A DNA stretch of 23,288 nt from CAIUPE01 sp046092445 (GCA_046092445.1 JBJTDR010000074.1:1-23288), one strand, 5' to 3'. Positions 6,660 to 15,112 are shown, counted from the first letter of the stretch. A program made the numbers and translations. Notes: generated by a model not told the origin, from the letters alone.

Positions 6660-7979
6660 ATGGCTCAGGCAGCACCCAAAATCTCGTTTGTTTCCCTCGG
6701 ATGCCCGAAAGCGCTCGTCGATAGCGAACGGATCATCACGCAATTGCGCGCCGAAGGCTATGAACTCACCAAAACCCATCAGGGTGCCGACGCCGTCATC
6801 GTCAATACCTGCGGCTTTCTCGATAGCGCCAAGGCCGAGTCGCTCGATGCCATCGGTGCCGCCATGGCCGAGAATGGCAAAGTCATCGTCACCGGCTGCA
6901 TGGGTGCCGAACCGGATCAAATTCTTGCCGCCTATCCCGGCATCGCCGCCATCACCGGCCCGCAAGCCTATGAGAGCGTCATGAAGGCCGTGCACGATGT
7001 CGCCCCGCCGAGCCATGACCCGTTCCTCGATCTCGTGCCCCCGCAAGGCGTCAAACTCACGCCCCGCCATTACGCTTATCTCAAGATTTCAGAGGGTTGC
7101 AACAATCGCTGCACGTTCTGCATCATCCCCAAACTGCGCGGAGATCTCGTCTCCCGCCCCATCGGTGATGTGCTCCGCGAAGCGGAAAAACTCGTCAATG
7201 CCGGCGTCAAGGAACTCCTTGTTATCTCGCAGGATACGTCCGCCTACGGTCTCGACATCAAATATGCCGCAAGCCAATGGAAAGATCGCGAGGTCCGCGC
7301 CAAATTCGTCGATCTCTCCCGCGAACTCGGCCAATTCGGCGCATGGGTCCGCCTCCATTACGTCTATCCCTACCCCCGTGTTGATGATGTCATCCCGTTG
7401 ATGGCCGAAGGTCTGGTGCTGCCCTATCTCGATATTCCCTTCCAGCACGCCTCGCCATCCGTCCTCAAAGCGATGAAACGCCCCGGCAATCAGGAAAAGA
7501 CACTCGACCGCATCCACGCTTGGCGCGAAATCTGCCCCGATCTCGCCATCCGCTCAACATTCATCGTCGGCTTCCCCGGCGAAACCGACGCCGATTTCGA
7601 ATTCCTGCTTGATTGGCTGAAAGAAGCCAAACTCGAACGCGTCGGCTGCTTCAAATACGAGCCCGTCAAGGGCGCGACCTCGAACGATATCGGCCTCGCC
7701 CATATCCCGGAAGACGTCAAACAGCAGCGCTGGAACCGTTTCATGGAAACCCAGCAGGCGATCAGCGCCGCGCGTCTCAAATCCCGTGTCGGCAAGCGCA
7801 TCAAGGTCATCATCGACGAACCCGGCCCCACCGTCTCGAAAGGTCGCTCGCAATGGGACGCCCCCGAAATCGACGGCAACGTCCATGTCGGCTCCCGCCG
7901 CCCACTCCGCCAAGGCGACATCGTCACCGTCAAAATCGAACGCGCCGATGCCTATGATCTCTTCGGAATGGCGGTATAA
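6660..7979 (+). CDS. rimO: Ribosomal protein S12 methylthiotransferase RimO
   Basis: A 439-residue radical SAM enzyme that methylthiolates the conserved aspartate (Asp89 in E. coli) of ribosomal protein S12, using two iron-sulfur clusters and SAM. The N-terminal UPF0004 domain carries its three cluster cysteines (Cys15 in SLGCPKA, Cys51 in NTCGF, Cys80 in TGCMG). The radical SAM domain has CNNRCTFC (Cys147, Cys151, Cys154) followed by IIPKLRG, and the C-terminal part from about residue 375 is a TRAM RNA-binding domain. The SLGCPKA and YVYPYPR context favours RimO over MiaB. Length is normal. ATG 6660 has AGGA nine bases upstream. It is transcribed alone, divergent from the MFS gene, and ends before a strong terminator. 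Confidence 0.97.
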   Translation: MAQAAPKISFVSLGCPKALVDSERIITQLRAEGYELTKTHQGADAVIVNTCGFLDSAKAESLDAIGAAMAENGKVIVTGCMGAEPDQILAAYPGIAAITGPQAYESVMKAVHDVAPPSHDPFLDLVPPQGVKLTPRHYAYLKISEGCNNRCTFCIIPKLRGDLVSRPIGDVLREAEKLVNAGVKELLVISQDTSAYGLDIKYAASQWKDREVRAKFVDLSRELGQFGAWVRLHYVYPYPRVDDVIPLMAEGLVLPYLDIPFQHASPSVLKAMKRPGNQEKTLDRIHAWREICPDLAIRSTFIVGFPGETDADFEFLLDWLKEAKLERVGCFKYEPVKGATSNDIGLAHIPEDVKQQRWNRFMETQQAISAARLKSRVGKRIKVIIDEPGPTVSKGRSQWDAPEIDGNVHVGSRRPLRQGDIVTVKIERADAYDLFGMAV

Positions 7980-8074
7980 TGACGTCAATTCTGATGAGGG
8001 CGCGCATGCCCCCGTCTACACGGACTCGACTGCTCCCTGATGAGTGAAAGCTGAATTCTTCCCATGATCGAACA

Positions 8075-8100
8075 AAAGGGCGGCCCGAAAGCCGCCCTTT
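8075..8100. terminator. Bidirectional intrinsic terminator between rimO and the BMP operon
   Basis: AAAGGGCGGC at 8075-8084 and GCCGCCCTTT at 8091-8100 form a perfect ten-base-pair stem with the six-base loop CCGAAA. The flanking A/T pairs give a short T-run on each strand. It lies between the convergent rimO and BMP genes, 95 bases after the rimO stop codon and 25 bases beyond the BMP stop, so it can serve both. Confidence 0.85.
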
Positions 8101-8125
8101 CTCATCGAAAAAGCCAAATCATCCC

Positions 8126-9196
8126 TTATTGCGGCAGCTTGTCGTCAATGCCCTTGATATAGAAATTCATGCCGAGAATCTGGCCGTCATCGAGAACGCC
8201 CTTGCCTTTGCATTCGATTTCTTTGCCGTCCTGCCCCATGACCGGGCATGTAAATGGATGAAGCTTGCCGGATTTGATGGCCGCTTCAGTCTCGGCTGCC
8301 ATCTTCGCGACATCAGCCGGCATGTTGGTATAAGGCGCCATATTGACCATGTTGGCGGCAAAGCCGCCCCATGTATCTTCCGACTTCCATGTGCCATCCA
8401 GAACCGCCTTGACGCGGGCGACATAATAATCGTTCCAATTGTCGACAATCGATGTCAGCGTCGTCTTCGGCGCAAACCGGATCATGTCTGAAGCCTGCCC
8501 GAAAGCGAGCTTGCCGCGGGCTTCCGCCTGCTGCAGAGGCGCCGGGCTGTCGGTATGCTGCGTGATGATGTCCGCACCCTGATCAAGCAGCGCCTTGGCC
8601 GCATCCGCTTCCTTGCCCGGATCAAACCATGTGTTCGCCCAGACGATCTTGACCTTGATGTCCTTGTTCACGCTCTGCGCGCCGAGCATGAACGCGTTGA
8701 TGCCTGATACGACCTCAGGGATCGGGAAGGATGCAACATAGCCGATCACATTCGCCTTAGTCAGCTTGCCGGCAATAACGCCTTGCACATAACGGCCTTC
8801 GTGGAACTTGGCCGAATAGGTCGCAACATTGGCCGAACGCTTGTAGCCCGTCGCGTGTTCGAAAAACACGTTCGGATATTTCGCGGCCACTTTCAGCGTC
8901 GGCTCCATATAGCCGAACGATGTCGTGAAAATCAGCTTGTTGCCGGCGCGGACGAGCTGTTCGATCGCGCGATCGGCATCCGGCTCCGGAACACTTTCCA
9001 GAAACGTTGTTTCGACCTTGTCGCCAAGCGCCTTTTCGACTGCAAGGCGGCCTTCATTGTGCTGATAGCTGTAGCCGAAATCGCCTACAGGTCCGACATA
9101 GACGAAAGCGACTTTGAGTTTTTCGGCGGCGAAGCCGGAAGTTGTAAGGCCGATGGCCAATGCGGCGGCCCCCGCCAGTTTGATGAGATGACGCAT
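8126..9196 (-). CDS. BMP-family ABC transporter substrate-binding protein
   Basis: A 356-residue periplasmic binding protein of the Bmp/PnrA (Med) family, whose characterised members bind nucleosides or purines. A signal peptide ends at about residue 24 (SGFAAE). The mature start KLKVAFVYVGPVGDFGYSY is typical of the proteobacterial branch, and later landmarks are FTTSFGYMEPTLKVA, FEHATGYK and QHTDSPAPLQ. There is no lipobox, so it should be soluble. GGAGA just before the start codon serves as ribosome site. It is the last gene of the importer unit, 76 bases after the second permease; that gap contains a weak hairpin (9235-9253). The ligand cannot be read from sequence; a nucleobase or nucleoside is the best guess from family knowledge. 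Confidence 0.93.
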   Translation of the reverse strand: MRHLIKLAGAAALAIGLTTSGFAAEKLKVAFVYVGPVGDFGYSYQHNEGRLAVEKALGDKVETTFLESVPEPDADRAIEQLVRAGNKLIFTTSFGYMEPTLKVAAKYPNVFFEHATGYKRSANVATYSAKFHEGRYVQGVIAGKLTKANVIGYVASFPIPEVVSGINAFMLGAQSVNKDIKVKIVWANTWFDPGKEADAAKALLDQGADIITQHTDSPAPLQQAEARGKLAFGQASDMIRFAPKTTLTSIVDNWNDYYVARVKAVLDGTWKSEDTWGGFAANMVNMAPYTNMPADVAKMAAETEAAIKSGKLHPFTCPVMGQDGKEIECKGKGVLDDGQILGMNFYIKGIDDKLPQ

Positions 9197-9272
9197 GCTG
9201 AAGTCTCCATTCGGGTCTGCTTTTTTGATCGCAAGCCGGCACCCGTCCCCGGCCTTGAGTCCACCTTAATCG

Positions 9273-10223
9273 TTAACGGTCCGGTACAAAAGGTGTGCCA
9301 AGCGATGCAGGCGACCCGATCGACGTTCTACCCACAGACATGATGACCAAAGCCAAGATCGTTGCAATATAGGGAAAGGCCGACAGTAACTGCGCAGGTA
9401 TTCCCAATGAGGCCGCCTGCGCATGCAGTTGCAGCACGGTCGCTGCGCCGAAAAAATAGGCACCGAACAGCAAACGAAACGGGCGCCATGACGCAAAAAC
9501 CACCAGCGCAAGCGCGATCCACCCACGCCCCGCGGTCATCCCCGGCGACCAGAACGGCGTGTAAACGAGTGAGAGATAAGCGCCCGCAAGCCCCGCACAC
9601 GCTCCGCCGAACAAAATCGCCAAAAACCGCGTCCACACAACTTTCAACCCAAGCGAATGCGCGGACACCTGATTTTCACCAATCGCCTTGAGCAGCAACC
9701 CTGCCCTGCTCCGTCCCAGAAACCAGAATATTCCCCCGGCGAGCGCAAGCGACACATAAACAACCGGATCCTGCCCCAAAACAAATTGCAAAACACCTGC
9801 AATTTCAACGATATAAGGAACGTCCTTAAACGATTCCACCGCGCTCAGATCCGGAAATTCGAACCGTGCCACGGGTTGCCGCGTCGTTCCCACAAACCCC
9901 GCCCCGATCAACCCCGAAAGCCCGATCCCGCCAATCGTCAGTGCAAGCCCCGATGCAACCTGGTTCGCCGCCAGTCCCAGAACAAGAAACGCAAAGATCG
10001 CCGAAAGCGTCATTCCGGCCATGATCGCCGCCGCCACACCCAGAAATGTCGACCCGGTCAAAATCGCCGCCGCGAAGCCGCACGCAGCCCCCGTCGCCAT
10101 CATGCCTTCAAGGCCGAGATTGAGAACACCCGACTTCTCGACCACCAACTCGCCGAGCGCCGCGATCAGGAGCGGCGTTGTCGCCGTGATCACCGTGATC
10201 ATGATTGCTGCAGCGAAATCCAT
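9273..10223 (-). CDS. BMP-type ABC transporter permease, second subunit
   Basis: A 316-residue inner-membrane subunit of the branched-chain/ribose-type permease family (BPD_transp_2), similar to YufQ/NupQ of nucleoside importers. The N-terminal ATTPLLIAALGELVVEKSG followed by VLNLGLEGMM is diagnostic, and the cytoplasmic loop GLLLKAIGENQVSAHSLGL is the ATPase-contact region. The frame is open far upstream, but MDFAAAIMI at ATG 10223 is the true start: the ATG overlaps the upstream permease stop in the sequence TGATG, a translational-coupling arrangement. It pairs with the other permease to form the membrane channel. Confidence 0.93.
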   Translation of the reverse strand: MDFAAAIMITVITATTPLLIAALGELVVEKSGVLNLGLEGMMATGAACGFAAAILTGSTFLGVAAAIMAGMTLSAIFAFLVLGLAANQVASGLALTIGGIGLSGLIGAGFVGTTRQPVARFEFPDLSAVESFKDVPYIVEIAGVLQFVLGQDPVVYVSLALAGGIFWFLGRSRAGLLLKAIGENQVSAHSLGLKVVWTRFLAILFGGACAGLAGAYLSLVYTPFWSPGMTAGRGWIALALVVFASWRPFRLLFGAYFFGAATVLQLHAQAASLGIPAQLLSAFPYIATILALVIMSVGRTSIGSPASLGTPFVPDR

Positions 10224-11296
10224 CAGCGTGCTCCCCCGCTCACGATGCGCACGCGATAGCTGGCAAAGCAGTTGGCCGCCAGAACACACATCAGCAAAAC
10301 GCCTTGAAACACCGTCGTCAGATCGAGCGGCAGCTTCATGGCAATCTGCGCACTTTCCCCGCCGATCACCGTGAGCGACACGATGAATGCGCCCAGAACA
10401 AGCCCTACCGGATGAAGTCGACCGAGAAACGCCACAGTAATCGCCGTGAATCCGTACCCCGGCGAGATCGAGGGCTGCAACTGTCCGATCTGCCCCGTCA
10501 CTTCCACAATCCCCGCGAGACCCGCAAGCCCGCCCGAGATCAAAAAGGCGAATATCACCATGCGCTTGGCATCGAAGCCCGCAAACCGCGCCGCCTTCGG
10601 TGCCTCGCCCGAGACACGGATCCCGAACCCGAATAACGTACGCGTGAAAACAAACCACGAGACCCCGACTGCAATCAGTGCCAGAATGATCCCCGCATGC
10701 AACCGTCCGTCGCTGACCAGGCTCGGTAACGTCGCACCGGGCTCGAACACGGCACTTTGCGGAAAATTGAATCCCTTCGGATCCCGCCACGGTCCCCGCA
10801 CGAGATAATCAAGCCCGAGTTGCGCCACATAAACGAGCATAAGACTTGTCAAAATCTCGCTGACCTTGAACCATATCTTCAGGAGCGCAGGAATGAGCGC
10901 GTAAAGTGCGCCGCCGACAGTTCCCATCAGGAGCGAGAGAACAATCACCCAGGGCCCCGCCTCCGAGCCATGCGTCGCCAGCGGCAGGATACTGCCCATG
11001 ATGGCACCGGCCGTGAATTGTCCTTCCGCACCGATATTCCACAAATTCGCCCGAAAACAGTATATCAGACCGCTGGCAATCAGCACGAGCGGCGTCCCTT
11101 TGATCGCCAGCTCCTGAAGCGTCCAGCTCTGCGATAACGGATCGATGAAATAGACAAACAGCGCCTGAACCGGAGATTTTCCCAGCGCCAGGACAATCAG
11201 TCCCCCGATCGCGACCGCAATGAGCACCGCGATCACGGGCGACAATATCTGCGCCCGCGCCGATATTTCCGCCCTTGGCTCGATATCAAGCCGCAT
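10223..11296 (-). CDS. BMP-type ABC transporter permease, first subunit
   Basis: A 357-residue membrane permease of the same family as its neighbour, resembling YufP/NupP (COG4603). It has a longer N-terminal helix region, then ELAIKGTPLVLIASGLIYCFRANLWNIGAEGQF, where NIGAEGQ is the family motif, and the loop FGFGIRVSGEAPKAARFAG matching the EAA-like contact with the ATPase. Its start overlaps the last 11 bases of the ATPase gene and its stop overlaps the next start by one base, so the three are tightly coupled. With the second permease it would form an asymmetric channel. Confidence 0.93.
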   Translation of the reverse strand: MRLDIEPRAEISARAQILSPVIAVLIAVAIGGLIVLALGKSPVQALFVYFIDPLSQSWTLQELAIKGTPLVLIASGLIYCFRANLWNIGAEGQFTAGAIMGSILPLATHGSEAGPWVIVLSLLMGTVGGALYALIPALLKIWFKVSEILTSLMLVYVAQLGLDYLVRGPWRDPKGFNFPQSAVFEPGATLPSLVSDGRLHAGIILALIAVGVSWFVFTRTLFGFGIRVSGEAPKAARFAGFDAKRMVIFAFLISGGLAGLAGIVEVTGQIGQLQPSISPGYGFTAITVAFLGRLHPVGLVLGAFIVSLTVIGGESAQIAMKLPLDLTTVFQGVLLMCVLAANCFASYRVRIVSGGAR

Positions 11297-12821
11297 GCAT
11301 CGCCCCTCTGCCGCCTGTCATCAGAATCCCGATCGCTTCACGATTGGCGTCCTTCGTTTCAACCGGCTCTGACAACGTACCATCATGAATGACTGCGATC
11401 ATGTCCGAAACTGCAAATATTTCGTCAAGATCCTGACTGATGATGATAACGCCCGTCCCCCGCAACGCCAGATCGATCAGCGATTGCCTGATTATGGCAG
11501 CAGCCCCTGCATCGACGCCCCAGGTGGGCTGATTGACGATCAGCAAAGTCGGCCCGCGCAAAATTTCCCGCCCGACAACGAACTTCTGCAAATTGCCACC
11601 CGAGAGCGTCGATGCCGGCGGGTCGGCCCGCCCTCTGCGGACACCAAACGTTGTCGAGACTGCGTTCACAACGGCGCGCGCGCCGGATCGGCTGATCAAA
11701 CTGTCCTTGACCACGCTCCGCGTCCGTTGCCGGGATAGCACAACGTTATCCGACAAACTCATCCGCGGCACCGCCGAATGTCCAAGCCGCTCCTCCGGGA
11801 CAAAAGCGGCACCGCGTCCCCGTCGTTCCTCGATCCCGAGAGGCCCGACAGATTGCCCGTCGATCAGGATCGAAGCCTCCTTCATCACCGGCCATTCACC
11901 TGACATCACCGCGAAGAGTTCACTTTGTCCGTTCCCCGCGACACCGGCAATGCCAAGTATCTGTTTCGAGCGAACCTTGAGCGAAACATTTTTCAGCGCC
12001 CGTCCGTGGGATCCCTCGCCGCGGACCGAAACATCCTTCATCTCAAACCGTATCTGCCCGAATTTACGTTCGGCAGTGGTTCTGAGGTTCGCAACATCGT
12101 TCCCCACCATTAGACTCGCGAGATTTTCGACAGTTTCCTCACGTGGATCGCATGTCGCGACAACCTTCCCGCCCCGCAGGATCGTCGCACGTGAGCAGAG
12201 GTGCGAAACCTCGTCAAGCCGATGTGTAATATAGAGCAAAGCGCAGCCACCCTCGGCCAGTGTCCGCAGCGTACCGAAGAGCGTTTCTGCCTCCTGCGGC
12301 GTGAGCACCGACGTCGGCTCATCCAGGATCAGCAGTTTGGGTTCACGGAGCAATGCCCTGACAATCTCGATCCGCTGCTTTTCACCCGCCGAGAGCGTCC
12401 AGACCGGGCGGTTCGGCTGCAGTGAAAGTCCATACCGCTTTCCAACGGCCGCGATCCGAACGTTCAAGTCCTCAAGCGACTCATCCGGCGGAAGCGATAC
12501 CGCAATATTCTCCGCAACGGTCATCTGCTCAAACAGCGAGAAATGCTGGAAGACCATGCCGATGCCCAGCGCTGCCGCTGCAACAGGAGTCTCCAACGTC
12601 ACCGGGTCGCCTTGCCAGATGATCGCTCCGTCCGTCGGTTGAAGAAGGCCATCGAGAATCTTGACAAGTGTCGACTTTCCCGCGCCGTTTTCGCCCAGAA
12701 GCGCGTGGATTTCACCCTGTCTGATTTCAAGGTCGATTCGGTCATTGGCCAGAACCGGACCAAAGCGCTTCACAATCTTGTGAAGTCTGACCAGCGGCTC
12801 CCCGGCCGAAGTTTCTTCCAC
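11286..12821 (-). CDS. BMP-type ABC transporter ATPase, two tandem nucleotide-binding domains
   Basis: A 511-residue double-domain ATPase of the sugar/nucleoside importer type (COG3845, like YufO/NupO). Domain 1 (about residues 10-240) has Walker A GENGAGKST at 43-51, signature LSAGEKQR and Walker B LLILDEPTSVL. Domain 2 (about 255-500) has degenerate GVAGNGQSE in place of Walker A, signature LSGGNLQKF, and LLIVNQPTWGVD where the catalytic DE reads NQ. Asymmetry of this kind is usual in the family, so only one composite site is expected to hydrolyse ATP. The start is GTG 12821, with a G-run six bases upstream. It is the first gene of the importer unit; 125 bases separate it from the quinone oxidoreductase gene in the same direction. 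Confidence 0.94.
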   Translation of the reverse strand: MEETSAGEPLVRLHKIVKRFGPVLANDRIDLEIRQGEIHALLGENGAGKSTLVKILDGLLQPTDGAIIWQGDPVTLETPVAAAALGIGMVFQHFSLFEQMTVAENIAVSLPPDESLEDLNVRIAAVGKRYGLSLQPNRPVWTLSAGEKQRIEIVRALLREPKLLILDEPTSVLTPQEAETLFGTLRTLAEGGCALLYITHRLDEVSHLCSRATILRGGKVVATCDPREETVENLASLMVGNDVANLRTTAERKFGQIRFEMKDVSVRGEGSHGRALKNVSLKVRSKQILGIAGVAGNGQSELFAVMSGEWPVMKEASILIDGQSVGPLGIEERRGRGAAFVPEERLGHSAVPRMSLSDNVVLSRQRTRSVVKDSLISRSGARAVVNAVSTTFGVRRGRADPPASTLSGGNLQKFVVGREILRGPTLLIVNQPTWGVDAGAAAIIRQSLIDLALRGTGVIIISQDLDEIFAVSDMIAVIHDGTLSEPVETKDANREAIGILMTGGRGAMHAA

Positions 12822-12946
12822 GTCATGCCCCCCGATTCATCTGCTTTATGACATGATCAAGCGTGACAGTTCAAGTTTGACACGACAACATTTCGGCCAG
12901 ACAGTCTCGTCGCGAGGAAGCCCGCACCGGCCGCTGTCCGTCACAC

Positions 12947-13921
12947 TCAGGGAATGAGAACCGTCGCACCTGTCGTCGCCCGACTTTCTAGGGCCGCATG
13001 CGCATGTGCCGCGTCTTTCAACGGCACTTTCGACGTCATCGAAATCGCGATCGCGCGAGATCTGACTGCTGCAAATAATTCCGCCGCCGCCTTCTGCCGA
13101 TATCCCCTTTGTGCGAGGTGCGTGAACAATGTCGGTCGTGTTGCGAACAGCGACCCCTTCTGCGCCAGCACTCTCAGGCTGAACGGCTCCACCGGACCTG
13201 ACGCATTTCCGTAGCTCACGAACATCCCGAATGGCTTCAGGCACTCGAGCGACCCAGCAAAAGTGTCTTTTCCCACACCATCATAAACGACATGACATCT
13301 CTTGCCTTCCGTGAGCTCCGCGACCCTTTTTGCGAAATCCTCGGTCCGATAATTGATCACATGGTGGCATCCGCCTATCTTTTTGGCGATCGCCATCTTT
13401 TCTGCCGATCCCGCGGTTCCGATCACGGTTGCCCCTAGGCTCCGCGCCCATTGCCCGAGAATGAGCCCCACACCACCTGCCGCCGCGTGATTGAGAATAA
13501 TGTGCCCCTTGGCCACTTTGAACGTCTTGCGCAGCAGATAATGCGCGGTCAAACCCTTCAGCATCATAGCTGCTGCCGTCTCGTACGTGATCCCGTCAGG
13601 TAATTTCACAACTTCATCCGCCTTGATATTCCGTTCTTCCGCATAACTGCCGAAATTCGAGACATAGGCAACGCGATCACCAATTTTAAACCCGGTTACT
13701 TTCTCGCCGATTCCGACAATCTCGCCGGCGGCTTCATCACCCGGTGTGTAGGGAAACGACGGAACGGGATAGAGTCCCGTGCGATAGTACACATCAATGA
13801 AATTCAACCCGATCGCCTTGATCCTGATCCGAAGCTCGCCCCGTCCGGGAGGCGGCAATGTCACGTCCTCGTATTTGAGAACCTCCGGCCCGCCATGCGT
13901 GTAAATCTGGATAGCCTTCAT
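12947..13921 (-). CDS. NADPH:quinone oxidoreductase, zeta-crystallin type
   Basis: A 324-residue zinc-free medium-chain dehydrogenase that reduces quinones with NADPH. It begins MKAIQIYTHGGPEVLKYEDV, has the GroES-like fold with GLNFIDVYYRTGLYP, the boundary PGDEAAGEIVGIG, and the nucleotide motif HAAAGGVGLILGQWA, which is almost the E. coli QorA sequence. No zinc ligands are present. The frame is open to 14128, but homology fixes the start at ATG 13921; the upstream part is AT-rich regulatory DNA. The same-direction ABC importer begins 125 bases after its stop. Physiological quinone and role (detoxification or one-carbonyl reduction) are unknown. Confidence 0.92.
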   Translation of the reverse strand: MKAIQIYTHGGPEVLKYEDVTLPPPGRGELRIRIKAIGLNFIDVYYRTGLYPVPSFPYTPGDEAAGEIVGIGEKVTGFKIGDRVAYVSNFGSYAEERNIKADEVVKLPDGITYETAAAMMLKGLTAHYLLRKTFKVAKGHIILNHAAAGGVGLILGQWARSLGATVIGTAGSAEKMAIAKKIGGCHHVINYRTEDFAKRVAELTEGKRCHVVYDGVGKDTFAGSLECLKPFGMFVSYGNASGPVEPFSLRVLAQKGSLFATRPTLFTHLAQRGYRQKAAAELFAAVRSRAIAISMTSKVPLKDAAHAHAALESRATTGATVLIP

Positions 13922-14010
13922 CGTCTGAAATCCCGTTTTTACGAACGAAATACAATGATTAACGAAAAATAAACAATCTGCATCAAACCTCAAGGAGCTT
14001 GCTTTGTCGA

Positions 14011-14050
14011 TCTCAAATATTACGTAATTCAGTGCTATTTTCTCAAATAT
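14011..14050. promoter_or_regulatory. Direct repeat TCTCAAATAT with 30-base period, possible regulator site
   Basis: TCTCAAATAT occurs at 14011-14020 and again at 14041-14050, exactly three DNA turns apart, 90 to 130 bases upstream of the quinone oxidoreductase start. The palindrome ATTACGTAAT overlaps the end of the first copy. In-phase direct repeats are compatible with tandem regulator binding. The surrounding DNA is AT-rich, which raises the odds of chance. Confidence 0.3.
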
Positions 14051-14137
14051 AGCAAATGTAAATGTTGAATTAGGTCTTTGGCCATTTGCGGTGTGTCCGT
14101 CATTCTGCCCTACGGCGCGCGGAGACATAATGTCCTA

Positions 14138-14159
14138 CCTTACCTTCATCAAGGTGAGG
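14138..14159. repeat. Short hairpin in repeat-rich intergenic region
   Basis: CCTTACCTT (14138-14146) and AAGGTGAGG (14151-14159) pair over nine positions with one G-T pair and a four-base loop. It is followed at once by CCGCC-AGA-GGCGG and, at 14223-14237, by CCAGT-TAGAG-ACTGG. No T-run follows, so a terminator is unlikely; the row of hairpins looks like a composite repeat. Confidence 0.45.
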
Positions 14160-14255
14160 CGTGTCCGCCAGAGGCGGCAAAATGATCCAGTGAGTCGTTT
14201 TGAACACCGAACACGAAGCGATCCAGTTAGAGACTGGCGAAAGGCTCGGAGTTTC

Positions 14256-14343
14256 CCGTCATTGCGAGGAGCAAAGCGACGCGGCAATCCAGACTCTTCT
14301 GGAGTCTTCAACTGGATTGCTTCGCTCCCGCCCGCAATGACGG
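14256..14343. repeat. Imperfect palindromic intergenic repeat (REP/MITE-like)
   Basis: The outer arms begin CCGTCATTGCG (from 14256) and end with the near-complement CGCAATGACGG (to 14343). Inner parts GGCAATCCAG and CTGGATTGC also pair, and the centre is AGACTC-TTCTG-GAGTCT (14291-14307). The whole 88 bases can fold into one long imperfect hairpin. Dispersed elements with CGTCATTGCGAG and GCAATCCAG arms are common in Hyphomicrobiales genomes, where they are often mis-annotated as small proteins. No transposase is nearby. A target duplication is not obvious. Confidence 0.75.
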
Positions 14344-14368
14344 CTTGAAAACGCACTCGCGCCGCCCG

Positions 14369-15112
14369 TCATTTTTCCTTCCGCAACAGTCCGAGGCCTA
14401 GAAAATAGACGGCAATCGATCCGAGAACCCATTGAGTCGGAACATCGGGCTTCATGTCCTGAGCGATCGTCAGCATTGCGGCAATCGACCAGATCACCAA
14501 CAATGCGAGGGTCAATGGTCGCAACATTTTGACACGAACCGGATGAACGAACACCAGGTTCGAGGCCTGGCTGAAGGCGGCTGCAAGCACGATCACACTC
14601 GTGATCATGGCCGGTGGTTCGATCGCGAGCACCAGGAACACTACGAGGTTCCACGTCGCGGGGAAGCCCCGAAACCAGTGATCGTCAGTTTTCATCGTAT
14701 TGGAGGCAAAATACAGCGCCGCCGATCCGACGATCACCGCGCCCAGCACAGCAAGCAGGCGGTGGTCATGGATTCCGCTCATGAGCAGAATGACGGCAGG
14801 TACAAAAACATAGGTTGTATAGTCGACAACAAGATCGAGCACATCGCCCGATAGCTGAGGCGCATATTTCTTGACAGCCCACGCTCTCGCGAATGTTCCG
14901 TCGATCCCGTCGACAACGAGTGCGATACCAAGCCAGACGAATGCCAGCCCCATATCCTGATCGATCGCCGCTGTCAGGGAGAGAAAGGCCAGCATCGCGC
15001 CGGACGCGGTAAAAACATGTACACCGAACGCGCGTACCCGGTTCGGGAAGTCTCGCCTCGAGAGTGGGATATCAGGCCCGTCCTGATTTTTTTCCGTCAT
15101 TGAGTTCATCAT
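14369..15112 (-). CDS. pcs: Phosphatidylcholine synthase
   Basis: A 247-residue integral membrane CDP-alcohol phosphatidyltransferase that joins choline to CDP-diacylglycerol in one step, a route typical of Alphaproteobacteria living with eukaryotic hosts. The modified Pcs motif is visible: Asp68-Gly69-x2-Gly72-Thr73-x2-Arg76, then Gly89-x3-Asp93-x3-Asp97. About eight membrane segments follow the usual layout, with FRGFPATWN and SNLVFVHPVRV as further Pcs landmarks. Length is close to the rhizobial enzyme. Start: ATG 15112, though in-frame ATGs at 15109 and 15100 are possible and no site is clearly better. It is divergent from the UbiH-like gene and followed by a repeat element. Confidence 0.94.
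   Translation of the reverse strand: MMNSMTEKNQDGPDIPLSRRDFPNRVRAFGVHVFTASGAMLAFLSLTAAIDQDMGLAFVWLGIALVVDGIDGTFARAWAVKKYAPQLSGDVLDLVVDYTTYVFVPAVILLMSGIHDHRLLAVLGAVIVGSAALYFASNTMKTDDHWFRGFPATWNLVVFLVLAIEPPAMITSVIVLAAAFSQASNLVFVHPVRVKMLRPLTLALLVIWSIAAMLTIAQDMKPDVPTQWVLGSIAVYFLGLGLLRKEK

Larger units (their letters stand above)
13922..14368. other. 447-base gene-free region between quinone oxidoreductase and pcs
   Basis: This stretch holds no gene. The part next to the quinone oxidoreductase (13922-14090) is AT-rich and carries a 10-base direct repeat and the palindrome ATTACGTAAT (14019-14028), so it is probably that gene's promoter. The part from 14138 to 14343 contains three small hairpins and a long imperfect palindrome. 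Short open frames here give low-complexity junk peptides typical of intergenic repeats and are not considered genes. Confidence 0.8.

Noticed and set aside
10224..10790. Upstream extension of the second permease frame
   Set aside because: It lies inside the first permease gene in another frame; the real start is ATG 10223 with TGATG coupling.
11286..12821. Broken second ATPase domain as a sign of decay
   Set aside because: Degenerate Walker motifs in domain 2 are normal for this importer family.
12837..12900. Minus-strand promoter (TTGAAC, 17 bases, TCATAA) before the ABC ATPase gene
   Set aside because: The -10 match is poor, and an imperfect CGTG-CA inverted pair nearby is too weak to call an operator.
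13922..14128. N-terminal extension of the quinone oxidoreductase frame
   Set aside because: Low-complexity residues in AT-rich promoter-like DNA; family proteins begin at MKAIQIYTHGG.
14091..14356. Small open frames giving peptides like SLRGAKRRGNPDSSG and GGSEAIQLKTPEESG on opposite strands
   Set aside because: They translate the palindromic repeat and are well known as spurious annotations.
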